Positions 38,800-47,662 of a DNA stretch of 64,000 nucleotides are shown in pieces. A program made the translations under genes and the position numbers. The notes beneath the pieces were generated by a model. The model worked only from the letters and a program-made list of their open reading frames with translations. It was not told where the DNA came from and made no database searches. How positions within the stretch are numbered: position 1 is the first letter of the stretch; every line of letters begins with the position of its first letter. The DNA lies in assembly GCF_030124325.1 (NCBI RefSeq), contig NZ_JASKLR010000002.1, positions 213,422-277,421 on the forward strand. Reading direction: 5' to 3'. The stretch comes from Sinorhizobium sp. 8-89. Its GTDB lineage: Bacteria > Pseudomonadota > Alphaproteobacteria > Rhizobiales > Rhizobiaceae.

Positions 38800-38916
38800 T
38801 GAAGCAAAAACAGGTTCTCCTGGCGTGTCCTGGTGCAACAGATGTTCCCTCCCTCATCTGCTTGCGATACGCCCTCCTTGCCTCGCTTGTCGATGCGACC
38901 AGCGAGGCATTTTTTT
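38800..38916 (+). ncRNA. candidate trans-acting small RNA with C/U-rich loop and strong terminator
   Basis: No protein gene fits here, yet the sequence folds into two clear hairpins. The first has an outer stem GGCGTGTC/GATACGCC (38822-38829 with 38866-38873) and an inner stem GCAACAGATG with CATCTG-C-TTGC, exposing the loop UUCCCUCCCU (38845-38854). A single-stranded CCUCCUU follows, then a rho-independent terminator (9-bp stem TGCCTCGCT/AGCGAGGCA continued by GTCG/CGAC) and seven T. The CCCUCCC and CCUCC segments are complementary to Shine-Dalgarno sequences, as in the alphaproteobacterial sRNAs with anti-SD loops. The 5' end is a guess. No Rfam match could be tested. Confidence 0.6.
38879..38916 (+). 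terminator. rho-independent terminator of the candidate sRNA
   Basis: TGCCTCGCT (38879-38887) pairs with AGCGAGGCA (38901-38909), and inside it GTCG pairs with CGAC across one mismatch. Seven T follow. On the opposite strand there is no T tract, so it is not the ferredoxin gene's terminator. Confidence 0.9.
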
Positions 38917-38965
38917 GTGCGGTTTCGCGCGTTGAACGGAAGTGGCTACTGCAAAAAGCTCGGGG

Positions 38966-39286
38966 TCAGGCCTGGCGCTCCGGAACATGGACCACCAGCC
39001 CGTCCAGAGCTTCACTCATCTTGATCTGGCAGGAAAGCCGTGATGTCGGGCGCACATCATAGGCGAAATCAAGCATGTCTTCTTCCATTGCCTCCGGCGC
39101 GCCGACGGCAGCCGCCCACGCGTCGTCGACATAGACATGACAGGTCGCACAGGCGCAGGCGCCACCGCATTCGGCTTCGACACCCGGCACAGAATTGCGA
39201 ACCGCATTCTCCATGACCGTGGAGCCGTTCTCGACATCGAGTTCGTGGCGCGTGCCGTCAAAGGCTACGATCGTAAGTTTTGTCAT
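38966..39286 (-). CDS. [2Fe-2S] ferredoxin, adrenodoxin-type
   Basis: A 106-residue plant/adrenodoxin-type ferredoxin. Cluster ligands are visible in [15 protein letters not shown] (C-x5-C-x2-C) and LSCQIK (fourth Cys). [35 protein letters not shown] is the family N-terminus. ATG 39286 has GGAAAGAG upstream; the longer frame adds unrelated residues. It would carry electrons for a monooxygenase or cluster-assembly partner, none of which is adjacent. Confidence 0.93.
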   Translation of the reverse strand: MTKLTIVAFDGTRHELDVENGSTVMENAVRNSVPGVEAECGGACACATCHVYVDDAWAAAVGAPEAMEEDMLDFAYDVRPTSRLSCQIKMSEALDGLVVHVPERQA

Positions 39287-39493
39287 TTCTCTTTCCGGAA
39301 TGGATTGGCAGGACTGGCCGCCAACGCAAGTTCCTGCAGCGACAGGCGGGCGACGGCGCAAATTCAGGGCACGTTCTTCCAACAAATTGGCCAGCCAGTC
39401 AACAACAGCCGGTCGTGCCTTCGTGGCATATGCTCGTCGGCACTGCCACGAATGGCGTCAAATACACGGAAGTCCTACAAAGACGGACTTAAG

Positions 39494-39862
39494 TCAGCGG
39501 CAAAGCTTCAGAATGAAGAGCTCGGCCTCGAGCACGGCAGCGCCGAGTGCGCCGGCAGTGGTGGCGTCCGCTGGTTTCCGCTCGATCGCGGCAGCAGCCT
39601 CAGCGACATCCGCGGCGCCGACAGCAAGTGCCGCACCCTTCAGCCGGTGCGCAGCCTGGATCCGCCGATCGGCGTCGCCGCCGGCGATCTCGCTCACCGC
39701 TTGCCGCGCCTGGCGGGCGAAAAGCTGCAGAACTTCGATCTCCAGTTCCTTGTCCCCCATTGTCTGCCTGCCGAGTTGGGCGAAGTCGATGGGTTTTCTG
39801 CAGGAGGAGGAAGAGCTTCCCGGATTTTCCGGTGTCTCGAAGGCTATCTTGAGTGCCGCCAT
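39494..39862 (-). CDS. orphan Hpt (histidine phosphotransfer) protein
   Basis: A 122-residue single-domain Hpt protein, with the phosphorylatable histidine in RIQAAHRLKGAALAVGA near residue 75 and helical flanks (LEIEVLQLFARQARQAVSEIAG). It passes phosphoryl groups between receiver domains. ATG 39862 (MAALKIAFETPENPG) has AGGAAA about ten bases upstream. No kinase gene is adjacent. Its promoter region is shared with gpr and contains CtrA-like sites. Confidence 0.85.
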   Translation of the reverse strand: MAALKIAFETPENPGSSSSSCRKPIDFAQLGRQTMGDKELEIEVLQLFARQARQAVSEIAGGDADRRIQAAHRLKGAALAVGAADVAEAAAAIERKPADATTAGALGAAVLEAELFILKLCR

Positions 39863-39994
39863 GGGCCAGTTTCCTGTTATTGGGTGCCGCTTTCGCCGGT
39901 GCGTGTTGCGCGGCTTCGAGCACACGTGGATCATCGGCCGGCGGCGCTGCCATCGGCTTAAGCCGCGACGCAATAGATGCAGGAATCTGAGGAA

Positions 39995-40013
39995 ATGGTT
40001 AACGCTCGCTAAA
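39995..40013. promoter_or_regulatory. candidate CtrA site between hpt and gpr
   Basis: On the minus strand the sequence is TTTA-N7-TTAACCAT: the half-site TTAACCAT spaced seven bases from a TTTA. The CtrA consensus is TTAA-N7-TTAA(C), so this has one altered base. Confidence 0.4.
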
Positions 40014-40058
40014 CCAGCTGATTTCCTTGGCTTTTTCAACAGTTGGGCTGCCGTCTCG

Positions 40059-40073
40059 TTAAGAAATCATTAG
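40059..40073. promoter_or_regulatory. second candidate CtrA site between hpt and gpr
   Basis: TTAA-GAAATCA-TTAG fits TTAA-N7-TTAA with one mismatch. It lies about 310 bases before the gpr start and 200 before hpt, in the same divergent region. Confidence 0.35.
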
Positions 40074-40379
40074 GATTTTAATGAATGCCGATTGCGCTTA
40101 ATTGTAAGAACCTGGCTAATGTGTCACTACGATACGGTCAGGAACGTGTTTGCGTACGAAAGTGGCAACTGTTCCGGTGGATAAGCTCTGTGCTCGGTGC
40201 CGCGAGGCCTTAGTTCCGGCTATCCATCGAGGCAATGGAATGGGTGATAAGACAGGGTCTTGCGCAGGTGTGACGCGCATATCCTGCCGTCACCGCCCTG
40301 TTTTCGGATGTCTTCGGGACTGCCTATGTGGCGCCGCGGAGATGGCCATCGGCGGGCAATAGTAGTGAGGCGTATCCCT

Positions 40380-43300
40380 ATGGCGACGAAAAAGAGCAGT
40401 GAGTCGATCGATGAGAAGGCGTTCCAGGCACTGGAAGCGGCTCTGAAAATCGACTTTGACGACCTTAAGTCGGCTCTGAATGACAAGACTTCCTTGGATG
40501 AACCGGAGGAAAGTGTGTCCGAGCCCAGCAAGCAGGCGGCCGCATCGTCCGAGCAGGCGCAAGCTCCAAAGGCGCAGCAGGAAGTGCCGAAGGCGGTGCG
40601 CAGCCTCGCGCCCGAACCCGCTCCGAAGCAACCGCCGCTTTCGCCGGCAAATGACGATACGCGCCGGTCGCCAGCCGCGATGCTGCGTTCCCTCGAGGTT
40701 CGCACCAGCCGCGCGGCAATCCGTACCGCCGCGCTGGTGTCGCTGCTTTGGGCCTTCGCCGGCGTCGCCGTCGCCCATCTCCTCTATGCACCGCAGATCT
40801 GGCAGATCCGTTCGCTCGCCGATCTCGCCGCCACACCGGGCGTAATCGCTATTGTTATCGGCATCGCCCTTCCCGTGATGCTGTTCTTCTCCTTTGCCAT
40901 CATGATCGCGAGAGCGCAGGACCTGCGCAACGCTGCGCGCTCGATGGCAGAAGTCGCCCTGCGTCTGGCCGAACCGGAAACGACGGCCGCGGATCGCGTG
41001 ATGACGGTCGGCCAGGCTGTCCGTCGCGAAGTCTCGGCCATGAACGAGGGCATCGAACGGACCATCGCACGCGCGACGGAACTCGAAACTCTCGTGCATT
41101 CCGAGGTCAATGCGCTCGAACGCAGCTACAGCGAAAACGAGCTTCGCGTTCGCACCCTCGTGCAGGAACTGGGGCTCGAGCGGGAAGCGATCATCGGACA
41201 TGCCGACCGGATACGCACGTCGATCGCCGGTGCGCACACCAAGCTGAAGGACGATCTGGAACTGGCGAGCGAGGACATCGCCTCGCGCATTGCCGTTTCC
41301 GGCGAGGCGTTCGCCTCGCTGATCGATACGCGTGCCGCCACCCTGAGCGAAAGATCAGAAAACGCGCTGCAGACCATCAGCACGATGCTGTCTACCCGCA
41401 CCGACGCGCTCCTTTCGGGACTGACGACTGCGGGTGTCGCGCTCAGCAATGAATTCGATGCCCGGCTCGATGCGCTTAGCGAGACGCTCGAGAAACGGGG
41501 CGAGCATCTGCTCAGCCAGTTCGAAACGCGCGCTTCGACGCTGGACGCCAATACCGAGAAGCTGAATGCCGCACTCAATGAGCGCGCGCGCCAGCTCAAT
41601 GAAACGCTGATCGCACGGACCCGCGACCTCAACGAGAGCCTGAGTGTCGGCCAGCAGGCAATCTCCGGCGGGCTCGACGACATGCTCGCCTCGCTCAATT
41701 CCGCCCTCGACGAAAAGGGCGCAAGCTTCAGGCAGAGCCTGAAGTCGAGCGCAGACGATGCAATCATGGACCTCGATCTTCGCGGCGGTTTCTTCGAGGA
41801 GAAGCTGCAGACCACCGTGGGCCATTTGGCGACAGCGTTCGACGAGCGCTTCCATGAGTTCGCAAGCGCTTTCGACAAGCGGGCGAGCCTGCTCGACACC
41901 AAGCTGATGGAAAGCCTGCACCGCATCAACGAGACCGTCAGCGGCGGTTCCGAGGCAATTGGCAGCGCCTTGGACAGCAGCGTGGAGAAGCTAGGTTCCG
42001 CCCTGTCCGATCAGTCGCTGACGCTCGCGACCGCGCTCGGTGCGACGCAGGACTTCATCGAGGAGACGATCGGCAACCGCACGTCCGAACTCAGCAATCT
42101 CCTCGGCAACGCCCATAGCCGCATTGACGGCGTGCTTTCTGAAAAGACCGGAACGCTCATGGGCGCCCTGACCGAGGCGCAGGAGCGCATTGAGAACGGC
42201 TTTGGCCAACGCGCCGATGCGCTTGCGAATGCCCTGACGACGAGCGAACAGCGCCTGACCGAGGGCCTCGATTCGCGCACATCGGCCTTCATCGATGGTT
42301 TGCAATCCGCTCACGCCCGTATCGAACAGACGCTGACCGGGTCGACCGACGAGATCACGAGCGCGATCGCGGCAAGCCAGCATCGTCTCGACAACACGCT
42401 TTCGGAACGCACCGCCGTCCTGTCATCGGCGCTCGCCTCTGGCCTCGACGTCATCGAAGGTGCTGTCGGCGGCACTGCCGATCGGCTGGAGCATCTCCTT
42501 TCCGATCGCGGCAAAGCGATTGCCGAAACGCTCGGCAGCCAGACGACGGCGCTTGATGGCGTGCTGTCGCGGCACAGCCAGGCAATCACGGAAACGGTCA
42601 GCAGTCAGACGACGGCGCTTGACGGCGCGTTGTCGCGGCACAGCCAGCTAATCACGGAAACGCTCGGCGGTCAGACGACGGCGCTCGACGGCGTGCTGTC
42701 GCGGCACAGCCAGGCAATTACCGAAACGCTCGGTAGCCAGACCGCAGCACTCGACAGCGTGCTCTCGGAACGGGCGACTGAAATCAGCTCGACCATGTCG
42801 GCGCGTGCCAACGAAATGGCCGACTCGCTCAGCCGTCACGTCGAGGACGTCGCCGACAACCTGACGTTCCGCGCAATGGCTGTTGCCGAAACAATGACCG
42901 ACCGTGTCGGCGACATTGAAAACAAACTTTCGCAGAGCGTGTCCGAAATCGCCGAGAACCTTGGAGGCCGCGTCAGCCAGATCGCCCATACCCTGACCGA
43001 CACAAGCGCGCGCATTGCCGAAGATCTGAGCGGGCGCGTCGGCAAGATCTCGGAAGCACTGGCGGGTACCAGCGCCGAAATCGCGGAAGCGCTTACGGCC
43101 CGCACGTCAGAGGCGACCGCCTCGCTCGCCGGCAAGGCCGCCGAAATCGAACAGGCGCTTTCCGGCAAGACCGAGCATCTGCGCGACACGCTCACGACGA
43201 CGCATGATCAGATCCGCGCGACGCTCGACGATCGCATCCACGCGATCAACCTTGCCGTCGGCCAGGGCCGCGAACAGCTTGAGGATCTGCTGTCCGATCA

Positions 43301-46300
43301 GTCCCTGGCGATGGCGACGACGCTGGCGACCAGCGCCAGCATGCTTGAAATGTCGCTCGAGGAGCGCCAGACGTCGATTGCCGGCGTCATCGACCGCAGC
43401 GCCGAGTCGCTTGACGCGCGCATGCGCTCCACCACCGGCAACATCGCAGAGCGCCTTGCCGAGACGGCCGACCAGATCAGCATTGCGGCCGACACGCTCA
43501 CCAATCGCGTCGACATTTCAGTCAACAGCATCAACAATCGTCTCGACGATACGGGCGCCCGCATCGAATCTGGCCTCGGCTCGCTCGAAGAGCGCGTTCG
43601 CGGCAGCGTCGGCAGCGTCAACGCTTTCGTGGACGAAACCGGAGCACGCATCGAGACGAGCCTTGGTTCGCTCGAGGAGCGCATTCGCGGCACTGTGGGC
43701 ACCGTCAGCGGCATCGTCGACGATACGGGTGTCCGCATCGAGAACCGGCTCGGCGCCGTCGAAGAGCGCATTCGCGGCAGCGTCGGCAACGTCAACGCGA
43801 TCGTCGACGACACCGGGGCTCGCATCGAAACGAGCCTCGGCTCGCTCGAAGAGCGAATTCGCGACAGTGTCGGCAGTGTCAACGCCATTGTCGACAATGC
43901 CGGACAGCGGATCGCCGAGAGCCTTGGCGAGCGCGCAGGCGAGATCGATCGGATCAGCGAGACTGCGGCGGTCCGCATCTCCACGGCGATCGAGGCGGGT
44001 ACCGGCCGCATCGAAGAGCGGCTCGGCACGATGGACCGTGCTCTCAACATCGGCCTCGAGAACGTCAGTCGGACGATCGAAGGCAAGGCAGCCGCCCTCG
44101 TCACCAGCTTGCGCGGTGCGGTAAGCAATGCGGCGCAGGAACTCGACGCGGAAGCGGCGCGTTCGGCCGACCTCTTGTCCAAGGCCGGCGCTGATTTCGC
44201 CGACGCGCTTGCCGCTCGCAACGCCGAATTCGCGACCTCGATCGAGCAGACCGCATCGGCTACCGCGGCCCGCCATGCCGATCTCGTCCGCTCGGTCACC
44301 GACGCAGCGGACACGGCAACGGCACGCCTTGCCTCCACCCATAACCAGGTTGCGAACCACGCCCAGGGCATCCAGCAGAGCCTTTCCGATGCGGAGAAGG
44401 CGCTCGATGCCCGCGGCCAGGCCATCCGCAGCACGCTTGACGAACGCACCCGCGAACTCAATTCGATGCTCGCCGGCCGCTCGCAAGAGTTGACTCGCCT
44501 CCTCGATGAACAGGCACGTCCCGTCATCGAGCAATATGCGGCAACCGGCAAGGAGGCCGCCGAGCGGATCGCAGCCCTCACCCAGGAAAGCGCGGATCGC
44601 CTGCGCGCTGAAAACGCAGCGCTCATCAATGCGATCACCGAGCGTACGGACGAAACGCTCAACGCCATCACGTTGCGCGCGGAAGAAACGGCGAAGGCCA
44701 TGAAGATGGTCGAGAACCGTCTCCAATCGACGGCGATGGGCCTCATCGACCAGCTCGCCGCCAACAACTCGGCGATCGCGACCGTTATCGACCAGGCAAG
44801 CAGCAATCTCGGCGACATGGATCAGCGCCTCGAGGCGACGGCATCGAAGTTCTCGGAAACGACGCGGCAGGCATCCGACATGCTGTCCAGTTCCACGCGC
44901 CTCATCGAAGGCCGGGTCGACAAGCTGTCCGACATCGCCGGCTCGACGCTCTCGCAGATCGGCGGGATCGTCGGCCGCTTCGAGGATCATTCGAAGGTTC
45001 TCGGCCAGGCGTCCGATCTGCTGGCGGCTGCCCAGTCGAATCTGGTCAGCACGCTTGAAGAGCGTCAGGATGCGCTGCGGACGCTTTCCGTCGGCCTGGT
45101 GCAACGCTCGGAGGAAATCGAGCGTACGATGCGGGCACTGGAAGGTTTCGTCGATGGCGCCTTCCAGCGTGCCGAAGAGCGCTCCGGCCAGGTCGCTGGC
45201 AATCTTCGCAACGGCATCCAGTCGTCCTTCTCGGACGTCGGCCGGTTGCTTTCGAGCACCGAACAGCGCGCGAACGAGGCTGCCGAAGCGATGCGCAACG
45301 CTTTGGCGCAGGCCGGCGAGGAAGCCGGCGCCTCGGTGGAAGGTGTCGTCGCACGCGCCGAGGAACGGACCCGACAGATTGCCGAGACCTTGCGCTCCGG
45401 CGTCGAGACGTCGTTCGCCGACGTCAGCAACACCCTGTCGCAGGTCGAGGGCCGCGCGCTCAGCGCTTCGGAAGCACTTCGCCGCGCCATCGCCAAGGCT
45501 GGCGAGGACGCCGGTCACTCGATCGAAGGCGCCTTCGCAAATGCCGAGGAACGTTCGAAGGAAGTGGCATCGCGCCTGCGCGGCAGCGTCGGTGCATCGG
45601 TGTCCGATATCGAGCGCATGCTGGCCGAAAGCGGCAAGAAGTCCGACGGTGTCGCCACCCAATTGCGCGAAGCTGTCCGTCAGGCGATCGACGAGGCGAT
45701 CAACCGCTTCAGCGGCGCAACCGACGATATCCGACGCTCCGCCAACGAGATCCGCAAGGAACTCGATATGACCCGCGAGGAGCTGAAGCGCGGCGCCTTC
45801 GACCTGCCCGAAGAGGCAAAGGAGAACGCCTCGATGATGCGGCGCGCCGTTTCCGAGCAGATCAAGGCGCTTCAGGAGCTTTCCGAAATCATCGGCAAGT
45901 CCTCCACGCAGCTCGAGGTCGCGCAGCCGGTTCGCCAGCAGGCCGTCTCGAATGCTCCGGCCCCTGCCGCCACGCGCCCCGCCGTGCAGCAACCCGTTGC
46001 GGAGGAGCGGCGCGAGCCGCCGGCTCCAGCTCCAGCTCCGGCCCCCGCCCCGGCTCCGGCTCCCGCTTTGCGTGGAAGCCTTGGACTGGAACAGGCAACG
46101 CGGCCGCAACCGCCGGCGCGCCAGGACGTTGCGGAAGACCGCACCGAGGAAGGTGGCGGCTGGATGCGTGATCTGCTTCGCGCAGCCTCACGTGAGGAAG
46201 CCCCGTCCACCGCACGCCAGCGGCCGGCGGAAAGCCAACCTGCGGTGCGCGCCGGGGACACCCGCAATCCGCGTCATGTGGTCGAGTCGTTGAACTCGCT

Positions 46301-46619
46301 CTCGGTCGACATTGCCCGGGCCATCGACCACGATGCATCGGTGGATCTGTGGCGGCGTTATCAGCGCGGCGAACGCGATGTCTTCACCCGCCGGCTCTAC
46401 ACCCTCAAGGGACAGCAGACATTTGACGAGATCAAGCGCAAGTACGACCGCGAGCCGGAGTTCCGGACGGCGGTAGACCGCTACATCGCCGATTTCGAGA
46501 AGCTGCTGGCCGATGTCGCGCGGAACGATCCGGACAAGCGCATCACGCAGACCTATCTGACGTCCGACACGGGCAAGGTCTATACGATGCTCGCCCACGC
46601 GGCCGGTCGCTTCAACTGA
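40380..46619 (+). CDS. gpr: giant membrane-anchored coiled-coil protein, growth pole ring protein (GPR/RgsE)
   Basis: A 2079-residue apolipoprotein-like protein. The Agrobacterium homolog forms a ring at the growing pole and is needed for polar growth and rod shape; the Sinorhizobium homolog is RgsE. I assign it by size, layout and family. Residues 1-110 are hydrophilic; two membrane segments lie near 113-133 and 153-177. About 1700 residues of amphipathic helix follow, with a 22-residue tandem array (about residues 721-808) and a 29-residue array (about 1056-1200). A Pro-Ala stretch near 1881-1895 and a conserved globular C-terminus (last 130 residues) end the protein. ATG 40380 (MATKKSSESIDEK) has gtgagg upstream. 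Confidence 0.88.
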   Translation: MATKKSSESIDEKAFQALEAALKIDFDDLKSALNDKTSLDEPEESVSEPSKQAAASSEQAQAPKAQQEVPKAVRSLAPEPAPKQPPLSPANDDTRRSPAAMLRSLEVRTSRAAIRTAALVSLLWAFAGVAVAHLLYAPQIWQIRSLADLAATPGVIAIVIGIALPVMLFFSFAIMIARAQDLRNAARSMAEVALRLAEPETTAADRVMTVGQAVRREVSAMNEGIERTIARATELETLVHSEVNALERSYSENELRVRTLVQELGLEREAIIGHADRIRTSIAGAHTKLKDDLELASEDIASRIAVSGEAFASLIDTRAATLSERSENALQTISTMLSTRTDALLSGLTTAGVALSNEFDARLDALSETLEKRGEHLLSQFETRASTLDANTEKLNAALNERARQLNETLIARTRDLNESLSVGQQAISGGLDDMLASLNSALDEKGASFRQSLKSSADDAIMDLDLRGGFFEEKLQTTVGHLATAFDERFHEFASAFDKRASLLDTKLMESLHRINETVSGGSEAIGSALDSSVEKLGSALSDQSLTLATALGATQDFIEETIGNRTSELSNLLGNAHSRIDGVLSEKTGTLMGALTEAQERIENGFGQRADALANALTTSEQRLTEGLDSRTSAFIDGLQSAHARIEQTLTGSTDEITSAIAASQHRLDNTLSERTAVLSSALASGLDVIEGAVGGTADRLEHLLSDRGKAIAETLGSQTTALDGVLSRHSQAITETVSSQTTALDGALSRHSQLITETLGGQTTALDGVLSRHSQAITETLGSQTAALDSVLSERATEISSTMSARANEMADSLSRHVEDVADNLTFRAMAVAETMTDRVGDIENKLSQSVSEIAENLGGRVSQIAHTLTDTSARIAEDLSGRVGKISEALAGTSAEIAEALTARTSEATASLAGKAAEIEQALSGKTEHLRDTLTTTHDQIRATLDDRIHAINLAVGQGREQLEDLLSDQSLAMATTLATSASMLEMSLEERQTSIAGVIDRSAESLDARMRSTTGNIAERLAETADQISIAADTLTNRVDISVNSINNRLDDTGARIESGLGSLEERVRGSVGSVNAFVDETGARIETSLGSLEERIRGTVGTVSGIVDDTGVRIENRLGAVEERIRGSVGNVNAIVDDTGARIETSLGSLEERIRDSVGSVNAIVDNAGQRIAESLGERAGEIDRISETAAVRISTAIEAGTGRIEERLGTMDRALNIGLENVSRTIEGKAAALVTSLRGAVSNAAQELDAEAARSADLLSKAGADFADALAARNAEFATSIEQTASATAARHADLVRSVTDAADTATARLASTHNQVANHAQGIQQSLSDAEKALDARGQAIRSTLDERTRELNSMLAGRSQELTRLLDEQARPVIEQYAATGKEAAERIAALTQESADRLRAENAALINAITERTDETLNAITLRAEETAKAMKMVENRLQSTAMGLIDQLAANNSAIATVIDQASSNLGDMDQRLEATASKFSETTRQASDMLSSSTRLIEGRVDKLSDIAGSTLSQIGGIVGRFEDHSKVLGQASDLLAAAQSNLVSTLEERQDALRTLSVGLVQRSEEIERTMRALEGFVDGAFQRAEERSGQVAGNLRNGIQSSFSDVGRLLSSTEQRANEAAEAMRNALAQAGEEAGASVEGVVARAEERTRQIAETLRSGVETSFADVSNTLSQVEGRALSASEALRRAIAKAGEDAGHSIEGAFANAEERSKEVASRLRGSVGASVSDIERMLAESGKKSDGVATQLREAVRQAIDEAINRFSGATDDIRRSANEIRKELDMTREELKRGAFDLPEEAKENASMMRRAVSEQIKALQELSEIIGKSSTQLEVAQPVRQQAVSNAPAPAATRPAVQQPVAEERREPPAPAPAPAPAPAPAPALRGSLGLEQATRPQPPARQDVAEDRTEEGGGWMRDLLRAASREEAPSTARQRPAESQPAVRAGDTRNPRHVVESLNSLSVDIARAIDHDASVDLWRRYQRGERDVFTRRLYTLKGQQTFDEIKRKYDREPEFRTAVDRYIADFEKLLADVARNDPDKRITQTYLTSDTGKVYTMLAHAAGRFN
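42540..42803 (+). repeat. 22-residue (66-bp) tandem repeat inside gpr
   Basis: Units beginning with CAGAC at 42540, 42606, 42672 and 42738 are spaced exactly 66 bases apart. They encode near-identical QTTALDGVLSRHSQ-type 22-residue units. The 22-residue period is that of apolipoprotein amphipathic helices. Confidence 0.9.
43545..43979 (+). repeat. 29-residue (87-bp) tandem repeat inside gpr
   Basis: Five units start at 43545, 43632, 43719, 43806 and 43893, exactly 87 bases apart. Each encodes a D(D/E)TGARIETSLGSLEERIRG-type unit of 29 residues with small variations. The DNA similarity is high, so unequal crossing-over could change the copy number. Confidence 0.9.
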
Positions 46620-46642
46620 TCCGGCCGAAAGATCCTGAAGAG

Positions 46643-46672
46643 AACGGCTCCGTCGAAAGACGGGGCCGTTTT
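46643..46672 (+). terminator. rho-independent terminator after gpr
   Basis: A 12-bp stem AACGGCTCCGTC/GACGGGGCCGTT (one T-G pair) with a GAAA loop is followed by TT, 24 bases past the stop. Confidence 0.85.
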
Positions 46673-46952
46673 CCTATCCGTGATATCGCAAGCGACCACT
46701 GAGGTGCGAGAACGCGCGGACCGATGCGGTGTCATGGAGTTGACCATGCCCGTGCAATTCAGATGGGATCGCCTCTCCTTCAGCGCCAGAATGTTGCCAT
46801 GGCATTTGTCCGAGCCCAATCGCCTCGTCGCGTACGCGCCACGCGACGTTCTTTGGCCGGCATCAGGTGAGACAGGCAGCGCGCCATTGCCATGGCGCAT
46901 CGAAGCGTATGCGCGACCGGCGCAAGCGGACGGCCCCTTCCCCGAAGCTTTT

Positions 46953-47037
46953 TGCACGATCCCTTAAATCGGATCCGATTCAGGGATAAACTGATGCTGG
47001 AATTCAGGTGCTACATGGGCGGCCTTGCGCGTCCGAC
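46953..47037 (+). repeat. copy B of the four-copy intergenic repeat
   Basis: TGCACGATCCCTTAAATCGG followed by a CCGATT arm, then GATGCTGGAATTCAGGTGCTAC and a CTTGCGCGTC tail. The blocks match copy A at 53014-53113 in order. The 3' end is truncated compared with A. Confidence 0.75.
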
Positions 47038-47087
47038 TAGAACTGTTCAGCACTTTGTTGAAGCGATGAACGCCCTAACTCATTGAA

Positions 47088-47133
47088 GAGGCAATTCCTC
47101 GCGGAACCGTTAACCACGCTCCTGGAATTGCTC
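47088..47133 (-). repeat. short rhizobial repeat, inverted copy upstream of the VOC gene
   Basis: On the minus strand: GAGCAATTCCAGGAGCGTGG then TTAACGGTTCCGCGAGGAATTGC. It parallels the copy at 47597-47662 (GAGCAATTCCAGGAAAAGTG then TAACGGTTTTCCGTCCGGACTTGC), in the opposite orientation. Confidence 0.75.
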
Positions 47134-47161
47134 TGGACGCGCGGCGTTGCAGGAGGCGGAC

Positions 47162-47584
47162 ATGAAACCGCGGATCAAAGTCCTTACCCTCGGCGTGAGC
47201 GATCTCGAAAGGTCTCTTGCCTTCTATCGTGACGGAATGGGATTGCCGACGGAGGGTGTTGTCGGGCAGCAATTCGAAGATGGTGCGGTGGTCTTCTTCC
47301 ACATGGGCGAAGACCTGATCCTCGCACTGTTTCCGACAGCTTCGCTTGCCAAGGACGCGAAGATAACCGCGACGCCAACACGGCTCGGTGCGGTGTCGAT
47401 CGGGCACATCGTCAAATCGAAGGACGAGGTCGATGCGATCATGAAACAGGCTGAGCATGCCGGCGCGGTCATCACCAATCCGGCGCAAGAACGCTTCTGG
47501 GGCGGATATTCGGGCTATTTCCACGACCCGGACGGCCACCTCTGGGAGATCGCCTGGAACCCGCAATGGACAGTACCCGATTGA
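47162..47584 (+). CDS. VOC family (glyoxalase/dioxygenase-fold) protein
   Basis: A 140-residue vicinal-oxygen-chelate protein with two beta-alpha-beta-beta-beta modules: KVLTLGVSDLERSLAFYRDGMGL at the start, and the C-terminal GGYSGYFHDPDGHLWEIAWNP containing a metal-ligand-type His/Glu pair. Members are glyoxalase I, fosfomycin-resistance or dioxygenase relatives; the substrate here is unknown. ATG 47162 has GGAGG six bases before it. The gene is bracketed on both sides by intergenic repeats in mirror order. Confidence 0.85.
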   Translation: MKPRIKVLTLGVSDLERSLAFYRDGMGLPTEGVVGQQFEDGAVVFFHMGEDLILALFPTASLAKDAKITATPTRLGAVSIGHIVKSKDEVDAIMKQAEHAGAVITNPAQERFWGGYSGYFHDPDGHLWEIAWNPQWTVPD

Positions 47585-47596
47585 ACGCCGTACGCT

Positions 47597-47662
47597 CGAG
47601 CAATTCCAGGAAAAGTGTGTAACGGTTTTCCGTCCGGACTTGCGTCATTTCGAGGGGTTAGG
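47597..47662 (+). repeat. short rhizobial repeat, copy downstream of the VOC gene
   Basis: GAGCAATTCCAGGAAAAGTG at the start, then TGTAACGGTTTTCCGTCCGG. It is the inverted counterpart of 47088-47133 and directly abuts copy C. Confidence 0.75.

Larger units (their letters stand above)
39863..40379. other. divergent promoter region between hpt and gpr
   Basis: 517 bases, lower GC around 40000-40140. It holds the two CtrA-like elements described separately. No protein or RNA gene is evident. Confidence 0.45.
46673..47161. other. intergenic region with repeats before the VOC gene
   Basis: About 490 bases with repeat copy B (46953-47037) and the inverted repeat 47088-47133. A 73-codon frame at 46746-46967 with GGAG seven bases upstream is possible but has no recognisable character and runs into the repeat. 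Confidence 0.45.

Noticed and set aside
45990-46080. Short Pro-Ala repeat near the 3' end of gpr as a possible separate element
   Set aside because: It is an in-frame linker of the protein, with a simple two-residue pattern, not an independent repeat element.
43518-46109. 863-codon open frame on the minus strand opposite gpr
   Set aside because: It mirrors the repetitive coiled-coil codons of gpr; the Arg/Gly-rich composition is typical of a shadow frame.
46746-46967. Possible 73-residue gene before the VOC gene
   Set aside because: It has a fair GGAG site, but no recognisable domain, and its end lies in a repeat. Kept only as a remark in the intergenic entry.
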